Assembly: GCF_030651915.1 (NCBI RefSeq)
Contig: NZ_JAUSBV010000008.1
Coordinates: 310,001-374,000 of the forward strand
Length of the DNA stretch: 64,000 nt
Origin: Parvibaculum sp.
Lineage (GTDB): Bacteria > Pseudomonadota > Alphaproteobacteria > Parvibaculales > Parvibaculaceae
Direction: 5' to 3'
In this document: in pieces, positions 9,304-17,603 of the stretch
How the letters are laid out: every line of letters begins with the position of its first letter
Numbering within the stretch: position 1 is the first letter of the stretch
Program-made: the position numbers and the translations under genes
The notes under the pieces: model-generated
What the model was told of the DNA's origin: nothing
Databases searched by the model: none
The model's input: only the letters and a program-made list of their open reading frames with translations

Positions 9304-9331
9304 GGGGCCGCCTCCCGGAAGAGACGGCCCC
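9304..9331 (-). terminator. Hairpin downstream of the CsbD gene
   Basis: GGGGCCG (9304-9310) pairs with CGGCCCC (9325-9331) across a short interior, 22 bp past the CsbD stop on the minus strand. There is no clean U-tract, so it is a weak or Rho-assisted terminator at best. Confidence 0.45.
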
Positions 9332-9352
9332 ACGCTCACACGGCAAGAGAAA

Positions 9353-9571
9353 TCAGTTGCCGCCGACGGCGTCGCGCACTTTGTCCTTGGCGTCCTTCAC
9401 GGCGTCGCGTGCCGTGTCCTTCGCACCGCCAAAGGCATTCTGAATCTTGCCTTCGGCCTTGTCGGACTTGCCTTCGACTTCGAGCTTCTTGTCGCCGGTC
9501 AGCTTGCCGACCGTTTCCTTGACGGCGCCGGTCGCCTGTTTCGCAGTTCCCTTGATGCGGTCCTTGTCCAT
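9353..9571 (-). CDS. CsbD family stress-response protein
   Basis: A 72-residue hydrophilic protein rich in Lys, Asp, Ala and Gly. The opening MDKDRIKGTAKQATGAVKET and the repeated K-x-x-x-A-x-D pattern are typical of CsbD, a small general-stress protein of unknown biochemical role. ATG 9571 is preceded by a GGAG site (ACGGAGAAACGAC) and gives the family N-terminus; a frame extension to 9640 is unlikely. The gene has its own 160-bp upstream region after the co-directional FAD oxidase gene. Confidence 0.88.
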   Translation of the reverse strand: MDKDRIKGTAKQATGAVKETVGKLTGDKKLEVEGKSDKAEGKIQNAFGGAKDTARDAVKDAKDKVRDAVGGN

Positions 9572-9731
9572 GTCGTTTCTCCGTGGTGAGAGGAATGGAA
9601 CGGGACGGCTGAACGCCGCTCCGCATTTCGTGAGTGTCACCAGACAGGAGAAACTTGCCGTGAGAGCGGCCGGAATAAGGCATTTCCGTCACATTTGCGC
9701 GGAATTGAGAGAAATATCCGGAACATAATCC

Positions 9732-11126
9732 CTATGCGGAAAATATCTTCCCCGGATTGAGGATGTTCTGCGGGTCGAGCGCCTGTTTGATGGCGCGCAT
9801 GACGGCGACGCCTTGCCCATGCTCCGCTTCGAGGAACTTGATCTTGCCTTCGCCGATGCCGTGTTCGCCGGTCGAGGTGCCGCCGAGCGAAAGCGCCCGG
9901 GCGACCATCCGGTCGTGAATACGGGTGGCTTCGGCGAGATCGCGCGGGTCTTCGGGGTCCATCAAGAGCAGCATGTGGAAATTGCCGTCGCCGACATGGC
10001 CGACAATCGGCGCCTGCAAGAACGAGGTTTCAAGATCGGCGCGCGTGCCCGAAATCGCCTCGGCCAGCCGCGAGATCGGCACGCAGACATCGGTCACCAT
10101 GCCCTTCTTGCCCGGCTGATAGGCCAGCGCCGCGTAATAGGCATTGTGCCGCGCCTCCCAGAGCCGGGTGCGGTCTTCGGCTTTCGAGGCCCATTCCGCC
10201 ACGCCGGCGCCATGCTCCGTCGCGATGGCGAAGAAACGTTCCGCCTGTTCGGCAACGGAGGCCTCGGTGCCATGAAACTCGACGAACAGCGTCGGCACTT
10301 CGGCGAGCGACAGTTTCGAATAGGCGTTGCAGGCGCGGATCGACAGCGTATCGAGAATCTCAATGCGCGCAATGGGAAGCCCGGACTGGATCGTCTCGAT
10401 GACGGCATCGACCGCGCCTTCGAGCGTCGCGAAGGGAACGACGCCGGAGCGGATCGCTTCCGGGATGCCGTAGAGACGGAGCGTCACCTCGGTGACGATG
10501 CCCAATGTGCCTTCCGAGCCGACCAGAAGCCGCGTCAGATCGTAGCCGGCCGAGGATTTGCGCGCCCGCCCGCCGGTGCGCACCACCGAACCATCGGCCA
10601 TGACGGCGGTGAGGCCGAGCACGTTTTCGCGCATCGTGCCGTAGCGGACCGCATTGGTGCCCGACGCCCGCGTCGCCACCATGCCGCCGATGGTGGCATC
10701 GGCGCCGGGATCGATCGGGAAGAAGAGCCCGGTGTCGCGCAGGTGTTCGTTGAGGGCTTTGCGCGTGACGCCGGCCTCGACGCGGACATCGAGATCTGCC
10801 GCATTGACTTCGACAATGCGGTTCATCTGCGTGAGATCGAGCGAAAGCCCGCCATGCACCGCCGAGACATGGCCTTCGAGCGAAGTGCCGGCGCCAAAGG
10901 GAATGACGGGAAGCCCATGCGCGGCACAGATGCGGACGATCGCGGCGACTTCATCGGTCGTTTGTGCAAAGGCGACGGCATCGGGCGCGGCAACGGGATG
11001 CCAGCTCTCGTCGCGGCCATGCGCCTCGCGGATCGCCGCGGCAGTGGTGAAGCGCGGGCCGAGCAGCGCCGCGAGTTCGGCAAGCGCTGCCGCCCGTGCA
11101 TCCGTTTCGACCGTCGCCCTGCTCAT
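9732..11126 (-). CDS. FAD-linked oxidase, D-lactate dehydrogenase/GlcD type
   Basis: A 464-residue flavoprotein of the vanillyl-alcohol-oxidase fold. The N-terminal FAD domain carries IPFGAGTSLEGH and the loop GGMVATRASGTNAVRYG; the C-terminal FAD-oxidase domain carries HVGDGNFHMLL and GEHGIGEGK. This combination fits D-lactate dehydrogenase (LDHD-like) or the glycolate oxidase GlcD subunit. With no glcE or glcF nearby, a stand-alone D-2-hydroxyacid dehydrogenase feeding the quinone pool is more likely. Start ATG 11126 gives the MSRATVETD N-terminus; the longer frame to 11327 reads through an intergenic repeat and is rejected. Confidence 0.88.
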   Translation of the reverse strand: MSRATVETDARAAALAELAALLGPRFTTAAAIREAHGRDESWHPVAAPDAVAFAQTTDEVAAIVRICAAHGLPVIPFGAGTSLEGHVSAVHGGLSLDLTQMNRIVEVNAADLDVRVEAGVTRKALNEHLRDTGLFFPIDPGADATIGGMVATRASGTNAVRYGTMRENVLGLTAVMADGSVVRTGGRARKSSAGYDLTRLLVGSEGTLGIVTEVTLRLYGIPEAIRSGVVPFATLEGAVDAVIETIQSGLPIARIEILDTLSIRACNAYSKLSLAEVPTLFVEFHGTEASVAEQAERFFAIATEHGAGVAEWASKAEDRTRLWEARHNAYYAALAYQPGKKGMVTDVCVPISRLAEAISGTRADLETSFLQAPIVGHVGDGNFHMLLLMDPEDPRDLAEATRIHDRMVARALSLGGTSTGEHGIGEGKIKFLEAEHGQGVAVMRAIKQALDPQNILNPGKIFSA

Positions 11127-11189
11127 GGAGGTATCCTTGATCGTGCTTGCGAATAGATTAGCATGAAACTGCATCGTCACGCCGCCCAA

Positions 11190-11340
11190 CCCCACCCGCC
11201 CCTGGGGGGCGGGTCGAAAAATTCGAGCGCATGCGAAGAATTTTTCGGGGCGGGGGCTGGGCATTGACGGCGACCCCGCCCCAAAATTTGTTTCGCTGTC
11301 GCTGCACAAATTTCGACCCTCCCCCAAGGGGAGGGTGGTC
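11190..11340. repeat. Inverted-pair palindromic intergenic repeat, copy 1
   Basis: Two GC-rich hairpin units in inverted order flank an AT-richer centre. The left unit has CCCACCCGCCCC/GGGGGGCGGGT then CGAAAAATTCG; the right unit has AAATTTGTTTCGCTG, CACAAATTTCGACC and CCCTCCCC/GGGGAGGG. The right unit is almost identical to that at 14401-14463. This is a REP/BIME-like dispersed repeat between two genes. Confidence 0.8.
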
Positions 11341-11390
11341 CCTCACGCCAATCTCACCAACCGCCAAGAAACGCAAAAAAGGAACCGCCA

Positions 11391-11870
11391 ATGACCGGAC
11401 AGCCGCTGGAATGCCCGATCCGCAAGGTCGAGAAGCAATGGGTCGATCTCAACGGCCATATGAACATGGCCTATTACCATCTGGTCTTCGACGAATCGCT
11501 GGATGTGGCTTTCACCGAACTCGGCATTGGCTGGGACTATACGCAGAAGGGCGAGGGCTCCTGCTTCACGGCGGAAGTGCATGTCTGCTATCTGGACGAG
11601 CTGAAGGAAGGCGATCCGGTCCGCGTCACCTATCAACTGCTCGATGCCGATGCGAAACGCATCCATGTCTTCGGCCATATGTATCACGCCGAAAAGGGCT
11701 ATCTGGCCGCGACCTCGGAGCAGATGTGCATCCATGTCGACATGAAGTCGCGCCGCGCCTCCCCCTTCCCCGCCGAACAGCAGGAAAAGATCGCCGCCAT
11801 GATGAAGGCGCATGAGGGCATGCCGCGGCCGGAACAGGCCGGGCGGGTTATCGGGATCAAGAGGAAGTAG
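11391..11870 (+). CDS. Acyl-CoA thioesterase, hot-dog fold
   Basis: A 159-residue single hot-dog domain protein of the thioesterase-like superfamily. The segment VDLNGHMNMAYYHLVFDESL (residues 18-37) contains the DxNGHMN active-site turn typical of this family, including betainyl-CoA thioesterases linked to carnitine catabolism. No carnitine genes are nearby, so the acyl-CoA substrate is unknown. The start is ATG 11391, 51 bp after the repeat. The uvrD gene begins 37 bp downstream in the same direction, possibly co-transcribed. Confidence 0.8.
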   Translation: MTGQPLECPIRKVEKQWVDLNGHMNMAYYHLVFDESLDVAFTELGIGWDYTQKGEGSCFTAEVHVCYLDELKEGDPVRVTYQLLDADAKRIHVFGHMYHAEKGYLAATSEQMCIHVDMKSRRASPFPAEQQEKIAAMMKAHEGMPRPEQAGRVIGIKRK

Positions 11871-11907
11871 GGCACCGCCGGGCAACAACTGCTACAATCC
11901 CGGAATC

Positions 11908-14250
11908 ATGACCGCAGGCGACGATCCCTTCGACCTCGGGGCGATCCCCGAAGAAACGACCGCGCGCTCGACCAGCGCCGCGGCGATCGGCGCCATGCGC
12001 GCGCCTTACCTCGAAGGGCTGAACGACGAACAGCGCGAGGCCGTGGAGGCGCTGGAAGGCCCGGTGCTGGTGCTGGCGGGTGCCGGTACCGGCAAGACGC
12101 GGGTGCTGACGACGCGGCTGGCGCATCTGCTGGCCACCCGCAAGGCCTGGCCGAGCCAGATCCTGGCCGTCACCTTCACCAACAAGGCGGCGCGCGAAAT
12201 GCAGCACCGCATCGGCGCCCTGATCGGCGGTGCGGTGGAGGGCATGCAATGGCTCGGCACCTTTCATGCGCTGGGCGCCAAGATGCTTCGGCGGCACGCG
12301 GAGCTTGCGGGCCTGCGCTCCGATTTCACCATTCTCGACGCCGACGACCAGACCCGGCTGATGAAGCAGATCATCGTCGCCGAAGGCATCGACGAGAAAC
12401 GCTGGCCGGCCCGCCAGCTCGCAAGCCTGATCGACGGCTGGAAGAACCGCGGGCTGACGCCCGACAAACTGCCGGCCGGCGAAGCCCATGCTTTTGCCAA
12501 CGGCAAGGGCGGCGAGCTTTACGCCGCCTATCAGGCGCGGCTGAAGGTGCTGAACGCGGCCGATTTCGGCGACCTGCTGCTCGAAGTGCTGCGCATCTTC
12601 CAGGAACACCCCGAAGTGCTGGCCGAATGGCAGGACCGCTTCAAATACATGCTGGTCGACGAATATCAGGACACAAACGTCGCGCAATATCTGTGGCTGC
12701 GGCTGCTGGCGCAGAAGCACAAGAATATCTGCTGCGTCGGCGACGACGACCAGTCGATCTATGGCTGGCGCGGCGCCGAGGTCGACAACATCCTGCGCTT
12801 CGAGAAGGATTTTCCGGGCGCCAAGGTGATCCGCCTCGAACGCAATTACCGCTCGACGGCGAATATTCTGGGCGCCGCCTCGGGCCTGATCGCCGCCAAC
12901 GAACAACGCCTCGGCAAGACGCTGTGGACCGAGGCCAACGACAATGAGGGCGACAAGATCAAGGTCGCTTCCTATTGGGACGGCGAGGAGGAGGCCCGCG
13001 CAATCGCCGAGGAAGCCGAACAATTGCAGCGGCAGGAGCATCTGCTGCGCGAAATGGCGATCCTGGTGCGCGCCTCGTTCCAGATGCGCGAATTCGAAGA
13101 CCGCTTCATCAATCTCGGCATTCCATATCGCGTCGTCGGCGGCCCGCGCTTCTATGAGCGCGCCGAAATCCGCGACGCCAATGCCTATCTGCGGCTGATC
13201 GCACAGGGCGACGACGACCTCGCCTTCGAGCGCATCGTCAACAAGCCGCGCCGCGGCCTCGGCGATGTGGCGCTGCAAACGATTCATCGCCTCGCCCGCG
13301 CCGAGGGCATTTCGCTGCTGCGCGCATCGCGGATGCTGGTGACGACGGAAGAACTGAAGCCGGCCGCACGGCGTGCGCTGGCCGGATTTGTCGAAATGGT
13401 CGAACGCTGGCGGGCGCTGGTGCCCGGCATGCCGCATACCGAGCTTGCCGAAATCGTGCTCGACGAGTCGGGCTATACCGAGATGTGGCAGAACGACAAA
13501 TCGGCCGACGCGCCGGGCAAGCTCGAAAACCTCAAGGAGCTGATCCGCTCGATGGAGCATCACGAGACGCTGGCCGGCTATCTCGAACATATTTCGCTGG
13601 TGATGGAGATCGAGCAGAACGACACCGCCGACAAGATCAACCTGATGACGCTGCACGCGGCCAAGGGCCTCGAATTCGACACCGTGTTCCTGCCCGGCTG
13701 GGAAGAAGGCCTGTTTCCGCATCAGCGCTCGCTCGACGAGAACGGGCTGGCGGGGCTCGAAGAAGAACGGCGGCTGGCCTATGTCGGCATCACCCGGGCG
13801 AAGAAGCGCGCTTACATCTCCTTCGCCGCCAATCGCCGCATCCATGCGCTGTGGCAATCCTCCCTGCCCTCGCGCTTCATCGACGAATTGCCGCAAGCCC
13901 ATGTCGAGGTAACCGAAAGCGCGATGGCGGGCGCCAGCTACCAGAATTACGGCCAGAGCCGCTTCGCGCAGGACTTCGCCCGCGACAGCAACTACACGAG
14001 CCCCGGCTGGCGCCGCGCCAAGGAAAACGCCGAAGCGGCCTCGCGCGTCCGCCCGCCCGCCTATGAGACCCATGCCGATCTGGTCGCCACCAGCGACCCG
14101 GCGGCCGCCAGCTACAACACCGGCGAGCGCGTCTTCCATCAGAAATTCGGTTATGGCGAGGTGCTGTCGATCGACGGCAACAAGCTGACGGTCGATTTCG
14201 ACAAGGCGGGCCGGAAGAAAGTGATCGACAGTTTTCTGGAGCGGGTGTGA
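11908..14250 (+). CDS. uvrD: UvrD/PcrA family 3'-5' DNA helicase
   Basis: A 780-residue superfamily 1A helicase for nucleotide-excision and mismatch repair and removal of recombination intermediates. Walker A GAGTGKT is at residues 58-64, motif Ia is FTNKAAREM, motif II is VDEYQDTN, motif III is DDDQSIYGWRGA, and motif VI is YVGITRAKK. The C-terminal Tudor-like segment GERVFHQKFGYGEVLSIDG is characteristic of PcrA/UvrD rather than Rep. ATG 11908 gives a short acidic leader before the helicase core; the frame to 11812 overlaps the thioesterase gene and is not used. Confidence 0.95.
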   Translation: MTAGDDPFDLGAIPEETTARSTSAAAIGAMRAPYLEGLNDEQREAVEALEGPVLVLAGAGTGKTRVLTTRLAHLLATRKAWPSQILAVTFTNKAAREMQHRIGALIGGAVEGMQWLGTFHALGAKMLRRHAELAGLRSDFTILDADDQTRLMKQIIVAEGIDEKRWPARQLASLIDGWKNRGLTPDKLPAGEAHAFANGKGGELYAAYQARLKVLNAADFGDLLLEVLRIFQEHPEVLAEWQDRFKYMLVDEYQDTNVAQYLWLRLLAQKHKNICCVGDDDQSIYGWRGAEVDNILRFEKDFPGAKVIRLERNYRSTANILGAASGLIAANEQRLGKTLWTEANDNEGDKIKVASYWDGEEEARAIAEEAEQLQRQEHLLREMAILVRASFQMREFEDRFINLGIPYRVVGGPRFYERAEIRDANAYLRLIAQGDDDLAFERIVNKPRRGLGDVALQTIHRLARAEGISLLRASRMLVTTEELKPAARRALAGFVEMVERWRALVPGMPHTELAEIVLDESGYTEMWQNDKSADAPGKLENLKELIRSMEHHETLAGYLEHISLVMEIEQNDTADKINLMTLHAAKGLEFDTVFLPGWEEGLFPHQRSLDENGLAGLEEERRLAYVGITRAKKRAYISFAANRRIHALWQSSLPSRFIDELPQAHVEVTESAMAGASYQNYGQSRFAQDFARDSNYTSPGWRRAKENAEAASRVRPPAYETHADLVATSDPAAASYNTGERVFHQKFGYGEVLSIDGNKLTVDFDKAGRKKVIDSFLERV

Positions 14251-14285
14251 GGGCGTGGCCGCATTCGCTCAACATTCGATGGAAC

Positions 14286-14463
14286 GCCCACCCTCCCCTT
14301 GGGGGAGGGTCAAACCGCCAAAGGCGGTTTGGGGCGGGGTCGCGGCGAATACGGCAGATGTCACTGCCCGCGTTTCGTCCTCCACAAGACGCTTCCCCCG
14401 CCCCGAAATTTGTTTCGCTGACGCTGCACAAATTTCGACCCGCCCCCCAGGGGCGGGTGGTTG
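14286..14463. repeat. Inverted-pair palindromic intergenic repeat, copy 2
   Basis: Same architecture as 11190-11340: an outer CCCACCCTCCCC/GGGGGAGGGT hairpin, an AACCGCC/GGCGGTTT hairpin, a unique centre of about 60 bp, then the unit containing AAATTTGTTTCGCTG and CACAAATTTCGACC ending in CCCCCCAGGGGCGGGTGG. It fills the uvrD-prmA gap and contains no gene. Confidence 0.8.
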
Positions 14464-14481
14464 CAGAACGGCAGCCGAACC

Positions 14482-15417
14482 ATGACCACCCCGCTCTGGA
14501 AATTCTCCTTCATCGTGCCCTACGAGGCGGCCGAGGCGTTTTCGGAGGCGCTGGAGGCTGCCTTTGCGCCGGAAGCGCTGGCGGTGTCGACGGTCGAGGC
14601 CGAGCCGGGCTCGGGCCCGCTGGTGAAGACGGCCTCGGACTGGAACGAGGTCGAGGCACATGGGCGCTGGCGCGTCGAATGTCTCTATGCGGAAGAACCG
14701 GACGCGGCGGCGCTGCGCGCGCTGCTGGCGCCGGTCGAGAAGGAAACCGGTGCGGCCGCGGAAGATTGGCGCATCGAGCGCCTGCCCGACACCGACTGGG
14801 TGGCGAAATCGCTGGAGGGGCTGGCGCCGGTGCGCGCCGGGCGCTTTTTCGTCCATGGCCGTCACGATGCGGACAAGGTGCCGGCGGCCGCGATCCCGAT
14901 CGAGGTCGAGGCCAATCAGGCTTTCGGCACCGGCCATCACGCGACGACGGCCGGCTGCCTTGAATATATTTCCGAACTTCTCGACGAACGCCCGCCCGTT
15001 AACGCACTCGACATCGGCACCGGCACCGGGCTGCTTGCCATCGCCATCGCAAAGGCGACGCATCGCGCGGTGCTGGCCTCCGACATCGACCCGGTCGCGG
15101 TCGAGGTGACGCGGCGCAACGCGCGGGCAAACGGCGTCGGCCCGTGGATCAAGGCGGTGACGGCGGCGGGCTTCGACCACCCGGCACTGGCGGCCGGCGC
15201 GCCCTACGACCTGATCGTCGCCAATATCCTCGCCCGGCCGCTGGTGAGGCTCGCGCCGGCTTTCGGCAGGCATCTGGCGGCGGGCGGCACGCTGATCCTC
15301 TCGGGCATATTGCGGACGCAGGAGAACATGGTGACAAGCGCCATGGCGATGCAGGGCCTGCGCCTCGTCTCGCGCAAGCCGAAAGGCGACTGGGTAACGT
15401 TGAGGATAAGGGGGTGA
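14482..15417 (+). CDS. prmA: Ribosomal protein L11 methyltransferase
   Basis: A 311-residue SAM-dependent methyltransferase that trimethylates ribosomal protein L11. The N-terminal substrate domain (about 1-110) is followed by a Rossmann domain with motif I LDIGTGTGLLAIA, the preceding AFGTGHHATTAGCLE segment characteristic of PrmA, and the VANILARPLVRLAP motif. ATG 14482 gives MTTPLWKFSF; seven extra upstream residues are possible but come from the repeat. The aminopeptidase gene follows 40 bp downstream. Confidence 0.95.
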   Translation: MTTPLWKFSFIVPYEAAEAFSEALEAAFAPEALAVSTVEAEPGSGPLVKTASDWNEVEAHGRWRVECLYAEEPDAAALRALLAPVEKETGAAAEDWRIERLPDTDWVAKSLEGLAPVRAGRFFVHGRHDADKVPAAAIPIEVEANQAFGTGHHATTAGCLEYISELLDERPPVNALDIGTGTGLLAIAIAKATHRAVLASDIDPVAVEVTRRNARANGVGPWIKAVTAAGFDHPALAAGAPYDLIVANILARPLVRLAPAFGRHLAAGGTLILSGILRTQENMVTSAMAMQGLRLVSRKPKGDWVTLRIRG

Positions 15418-15457
15418 CCCCATTGCCCCGCCCCGCGCCGCAACTTACATTCATTCC

Positions 15458-17272
15458 ATGTTCCAGACCTTTGACGACACCGCCAATCCCGCCCTCGGCA
15501 TCGACCGCGCCGCGAAGCTGCGCGCCGAGTTGAAACGCCGTGGGCTCGACGGCTTCCTGATCCCCCGCGCCGACGAGCATCAGGGCGAATATGTGCCGCC
15601 CCATGCCGAAAGGCTGCGCTGGCTGACCGGCTTCAACGGTTCGGCGGGGCTTGCCATCGTGCTGATGGACAAGGCCGCGATCTTCATCGACGGGCGCTAC
15701 ACGCTGCAGGTGCGCGCGCAGGTCGATATCGACACCTTCGTGCCGCAACACCTGATCGAGGAGCCGCCATCGCGCTGGATCGAGGAAAATCTTCCGAAGG
15801 GTGCGCGGCTCGCCTATGACCCGTGGCTGCACACGATCGACGCAGTGGCCCGTCTCAGAAAAGCCGCAGAGAAGGCCGGTGGCCAGCTGGTGCCGGTCGA
15901 TGCCAATCCGCTCGACACGATCTGGCTCGATCAGCCCGATCCGCCGACCGCGAAAGTGGTGCCCCATCCGCTCGCCCATGCGGGCGAACCGGCCGCCGAT
16001 AAGATCAAGCGGCTGGCTTCCGAATTGATGAGCACGGATGCCGATGCGGCGATGCTGACCATGCCGGATTCGATCGCCTGGCTCTTCAACATCCGCGGCG
16101 CCGACGTGCCGCATACGCCGCTGCCGCTTTCCTTCGCGCTGCTGCATGAAGACGGCCATGCCGAACTCTTCATCGACGACCGCAAGCTCGACGATGCCGC
16201 CCGCGCCCATCTCGGCAATGTGGTGAGCATCCGCCCGCGCGACGATCTCGGCAAGGCGCTGGACGAACTCGGGAAGCAGAAAAAGACCGTGCTGGTCGAT
16301 CCGGCAACCTGTGCCGCATGGATCGACGATCGGCTGAAGAGTGCCGGCGCCGAGGTGAAGCGCGGCAGCGACCCCTGCGAATTGCCGAAAGCCTGCAAGA
16401 ACGCGGCGGAAGTGGCCGGCGCCCGCGCCGCGCATCTGCGCGATGGCATGGCGCTGGCGAAGTTTCTCGCCTGGCTCGCCCGCGAGGCACCGAAAGGGAA
16501 TGTCGACGAAATCACGGCCGCGCGCCATCTCGAAGGCTTCCGTTCGGCCGGCGGCGAGCTGAAGGACCTCAGCTTCGACACGATTTCGGGCGCCGGCGCC
16601 AATGGCGCCATCGTCCATTACCGCGTCACCGAGGGCACCAACATGCCCTTGAAGCCCGGCGAGCTTTTCCTGGTCGATTCCGGCGCGCAATATATCGACG
16701 GCACCACCGATGTGACGCGCACGGTCGCCATCGGCGCGGCCAGCGCCGAGCAGCGCGACCGCTTCACCCGCGTGCTGAAAGGCCATATCGGCATCGCGAC
16801 CGCGCGTTTCCCGGAAGGCACCTCGGGCGCGCAGCTCGATGCCTTCGCGCGCATGGCCTTGTGGAAATCCGGCCTCGACTACGATCACGGCACCGGCCAT
16901 GGCGTCGGCAGCTATCTCTCGGTGCATGAAGGGCCGCAGCGCATTTCGAAAATGGGCCATCAGGCATTGAAGCCCGGCATGATCGTTTCGAACGAGCCCG
17001 GCTACTACAAGCCCGGCGGCTTCGGCATCCGCATCGAAAATCTCTGCGTCGTGACGCCGCCGCAACCCATCGAAGGCGGCGAGCGCATGATGATGGGCTT
17101 CGAGACCCTGACACTGGCGCCGATCGACCTCGCGCTGGTCGAGAAGAAGCTGCTGACGGCGGAAGAAGTCGAATGGCTCAACGCCTATCACGCCCGCGTC
17201 CGCGCGGCGCTGACGCCGGGAATGGACGCGGATACGAAAGCCTGGCTCGAAGAGGCGACGCGGGCGATTTGA
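15458..17272 (+). CDS. Xaa-Pro aminopeptidase (M24B, long form)
   Basis: A 604-residue three-domain aminopeptidase P, the length of the eukaryote-like long form. Two creatinase-like N-terminal domains (about 1-310) precede the pita-bread catalytic domain. The dinuclear metal ligands are visible: Asp in FLVDSGAQYIDGTTDVTRT, His in HGTGHGVGSYLSVHEG, and Glu in SNEPGYYKPGGFGIRIEN. It removes N-terminal residues preceding proline in the cytosol. The gene ends just before the palindromic repeat split by the IS element. Confidence 0.95.
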   Translation: MFQTFDDTANPALGIDRAAKLRAELKRRGLDGFLIPRADEHQGEYVPPHAERLRWLTGFNGSAGLAIVLMDKAAIFIDGRYTLQVRAQVDIDTFVPQHLIEEPPSRWIEENLPKGARLAYDPWLHTIDAVARLRKAAEKAGGQLVPVDANPLDTIWLDQPDPPTAKVVPHPLAHAGEPAADKIKRLASELMSTDADAAMLTMPDSIAWLFNIRGADVPHTPLPLSFALLHEDGHAELFIDDRKLDDAARAHLGNVVSIRPRDDLGKALDELGKQKKTVLVDPATCAAWIDDRLKSAGAEVKRGSDPCELPKACKNAAEVAGARAAHLRDGMALAKFLAWLAREAPKGNVDEITAARHLEGFRSAGGELKDLSFDTISGAGANGAIVHYRVTEGTNMPLKPGELFLVDSGAQYIDGTTDVTRTVAIGAASAEQRDRFTRVLKGHIGIATARFPEGTSGAQLDAFARMALWKSGLDYDHGTGHGVGSYLSVHEGPQRISKMGHQALKPGMIVSNEPGYYKPGGFGIRIENLCVVTPPQPIEGGERMMMGFETLTLAPIDLALVEKKLLTAEEVEWLNAYHARVRAALTPGMDADTKAWLEEATRAI

Positions 17273-17280
17273 ATTCCACC

Positions 17281-17319
17281 GTCATTGCGAGGAGCGCGTG
17301 AGCGCGACGAAGCAATCCA
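17281..17319. repeat. Left arm of palindromic repeat interrupted by the IS
   Basis: Begins GTCATTGCGAG and ends CGAAGCAATCCA. Both blocks recur as their exact reverse complements in the right arm (TGGATTGCTTCG and CTCGCAATGAC, 18759-18786). This is the common alphaproteobacterial REP-type palindrome found between genes. Confidence 0.8.
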
Positions 17320-17323
17320 TATG

Positions 17324-17335
17324 TGGACGGCCCCC
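17324..17335. repeat. IS subterminal inverted repeat, transposase-distal end
   Basis: TGGACGGCCCCC, the exact reverse complement of 18710-18721. It lies about 4 bp inside the inferred IS end, consistent with the subterminal repeats of IS1111-group elements. Confidence 0.85.
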
Positions 17336-17603
17336 TGCTTGCAAGAGGTCAGGCATGTTTGGATCGGATCGCTTGCGTCCATATGTTCGGCCTGTTTGAT
17401 GCGGTCACGCTGAACCGCTGGCCAAGATGGTTTTCCCGACGGGAGTTCCACACAGAAGGGCGACGTCGAGCGCCACTGGATTGCCCGGAGTATCTCCTGT
17501 CTCGGATCGACCGATCCGCCATCTGCCTGTTCGTCTTGCAAGGTCCGGTTCGGACGAGAGAGCGGGCCTGTTGCCGCGTCGTCTCGCCGGTCTCGATGTC
17601 GGG
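17336..17603 (-). ncRNA. Candidate IS110/IS1111 guide (bridge/seek) RNA region
   Basis: A 268-bp non-coding segment between the transposase stop and the IS end. In IS1111-group elements the RNA that guides target choice is encoded downstream of the transposase, so this is the expected position. I have not folded the RNA or identified its guide loops; the assignment is by position and family knowledge only. Confidence 0.35.

Noticed and set aside
11857-14139. 760-codon open frame antisense to uvrD
   Set aside because: All helicase motifs are on the plus strand. Long antisense frames are common in GC-rich DNA, and the antisense product is a featureless Arg/Ala/Gly/His-rich sequence.
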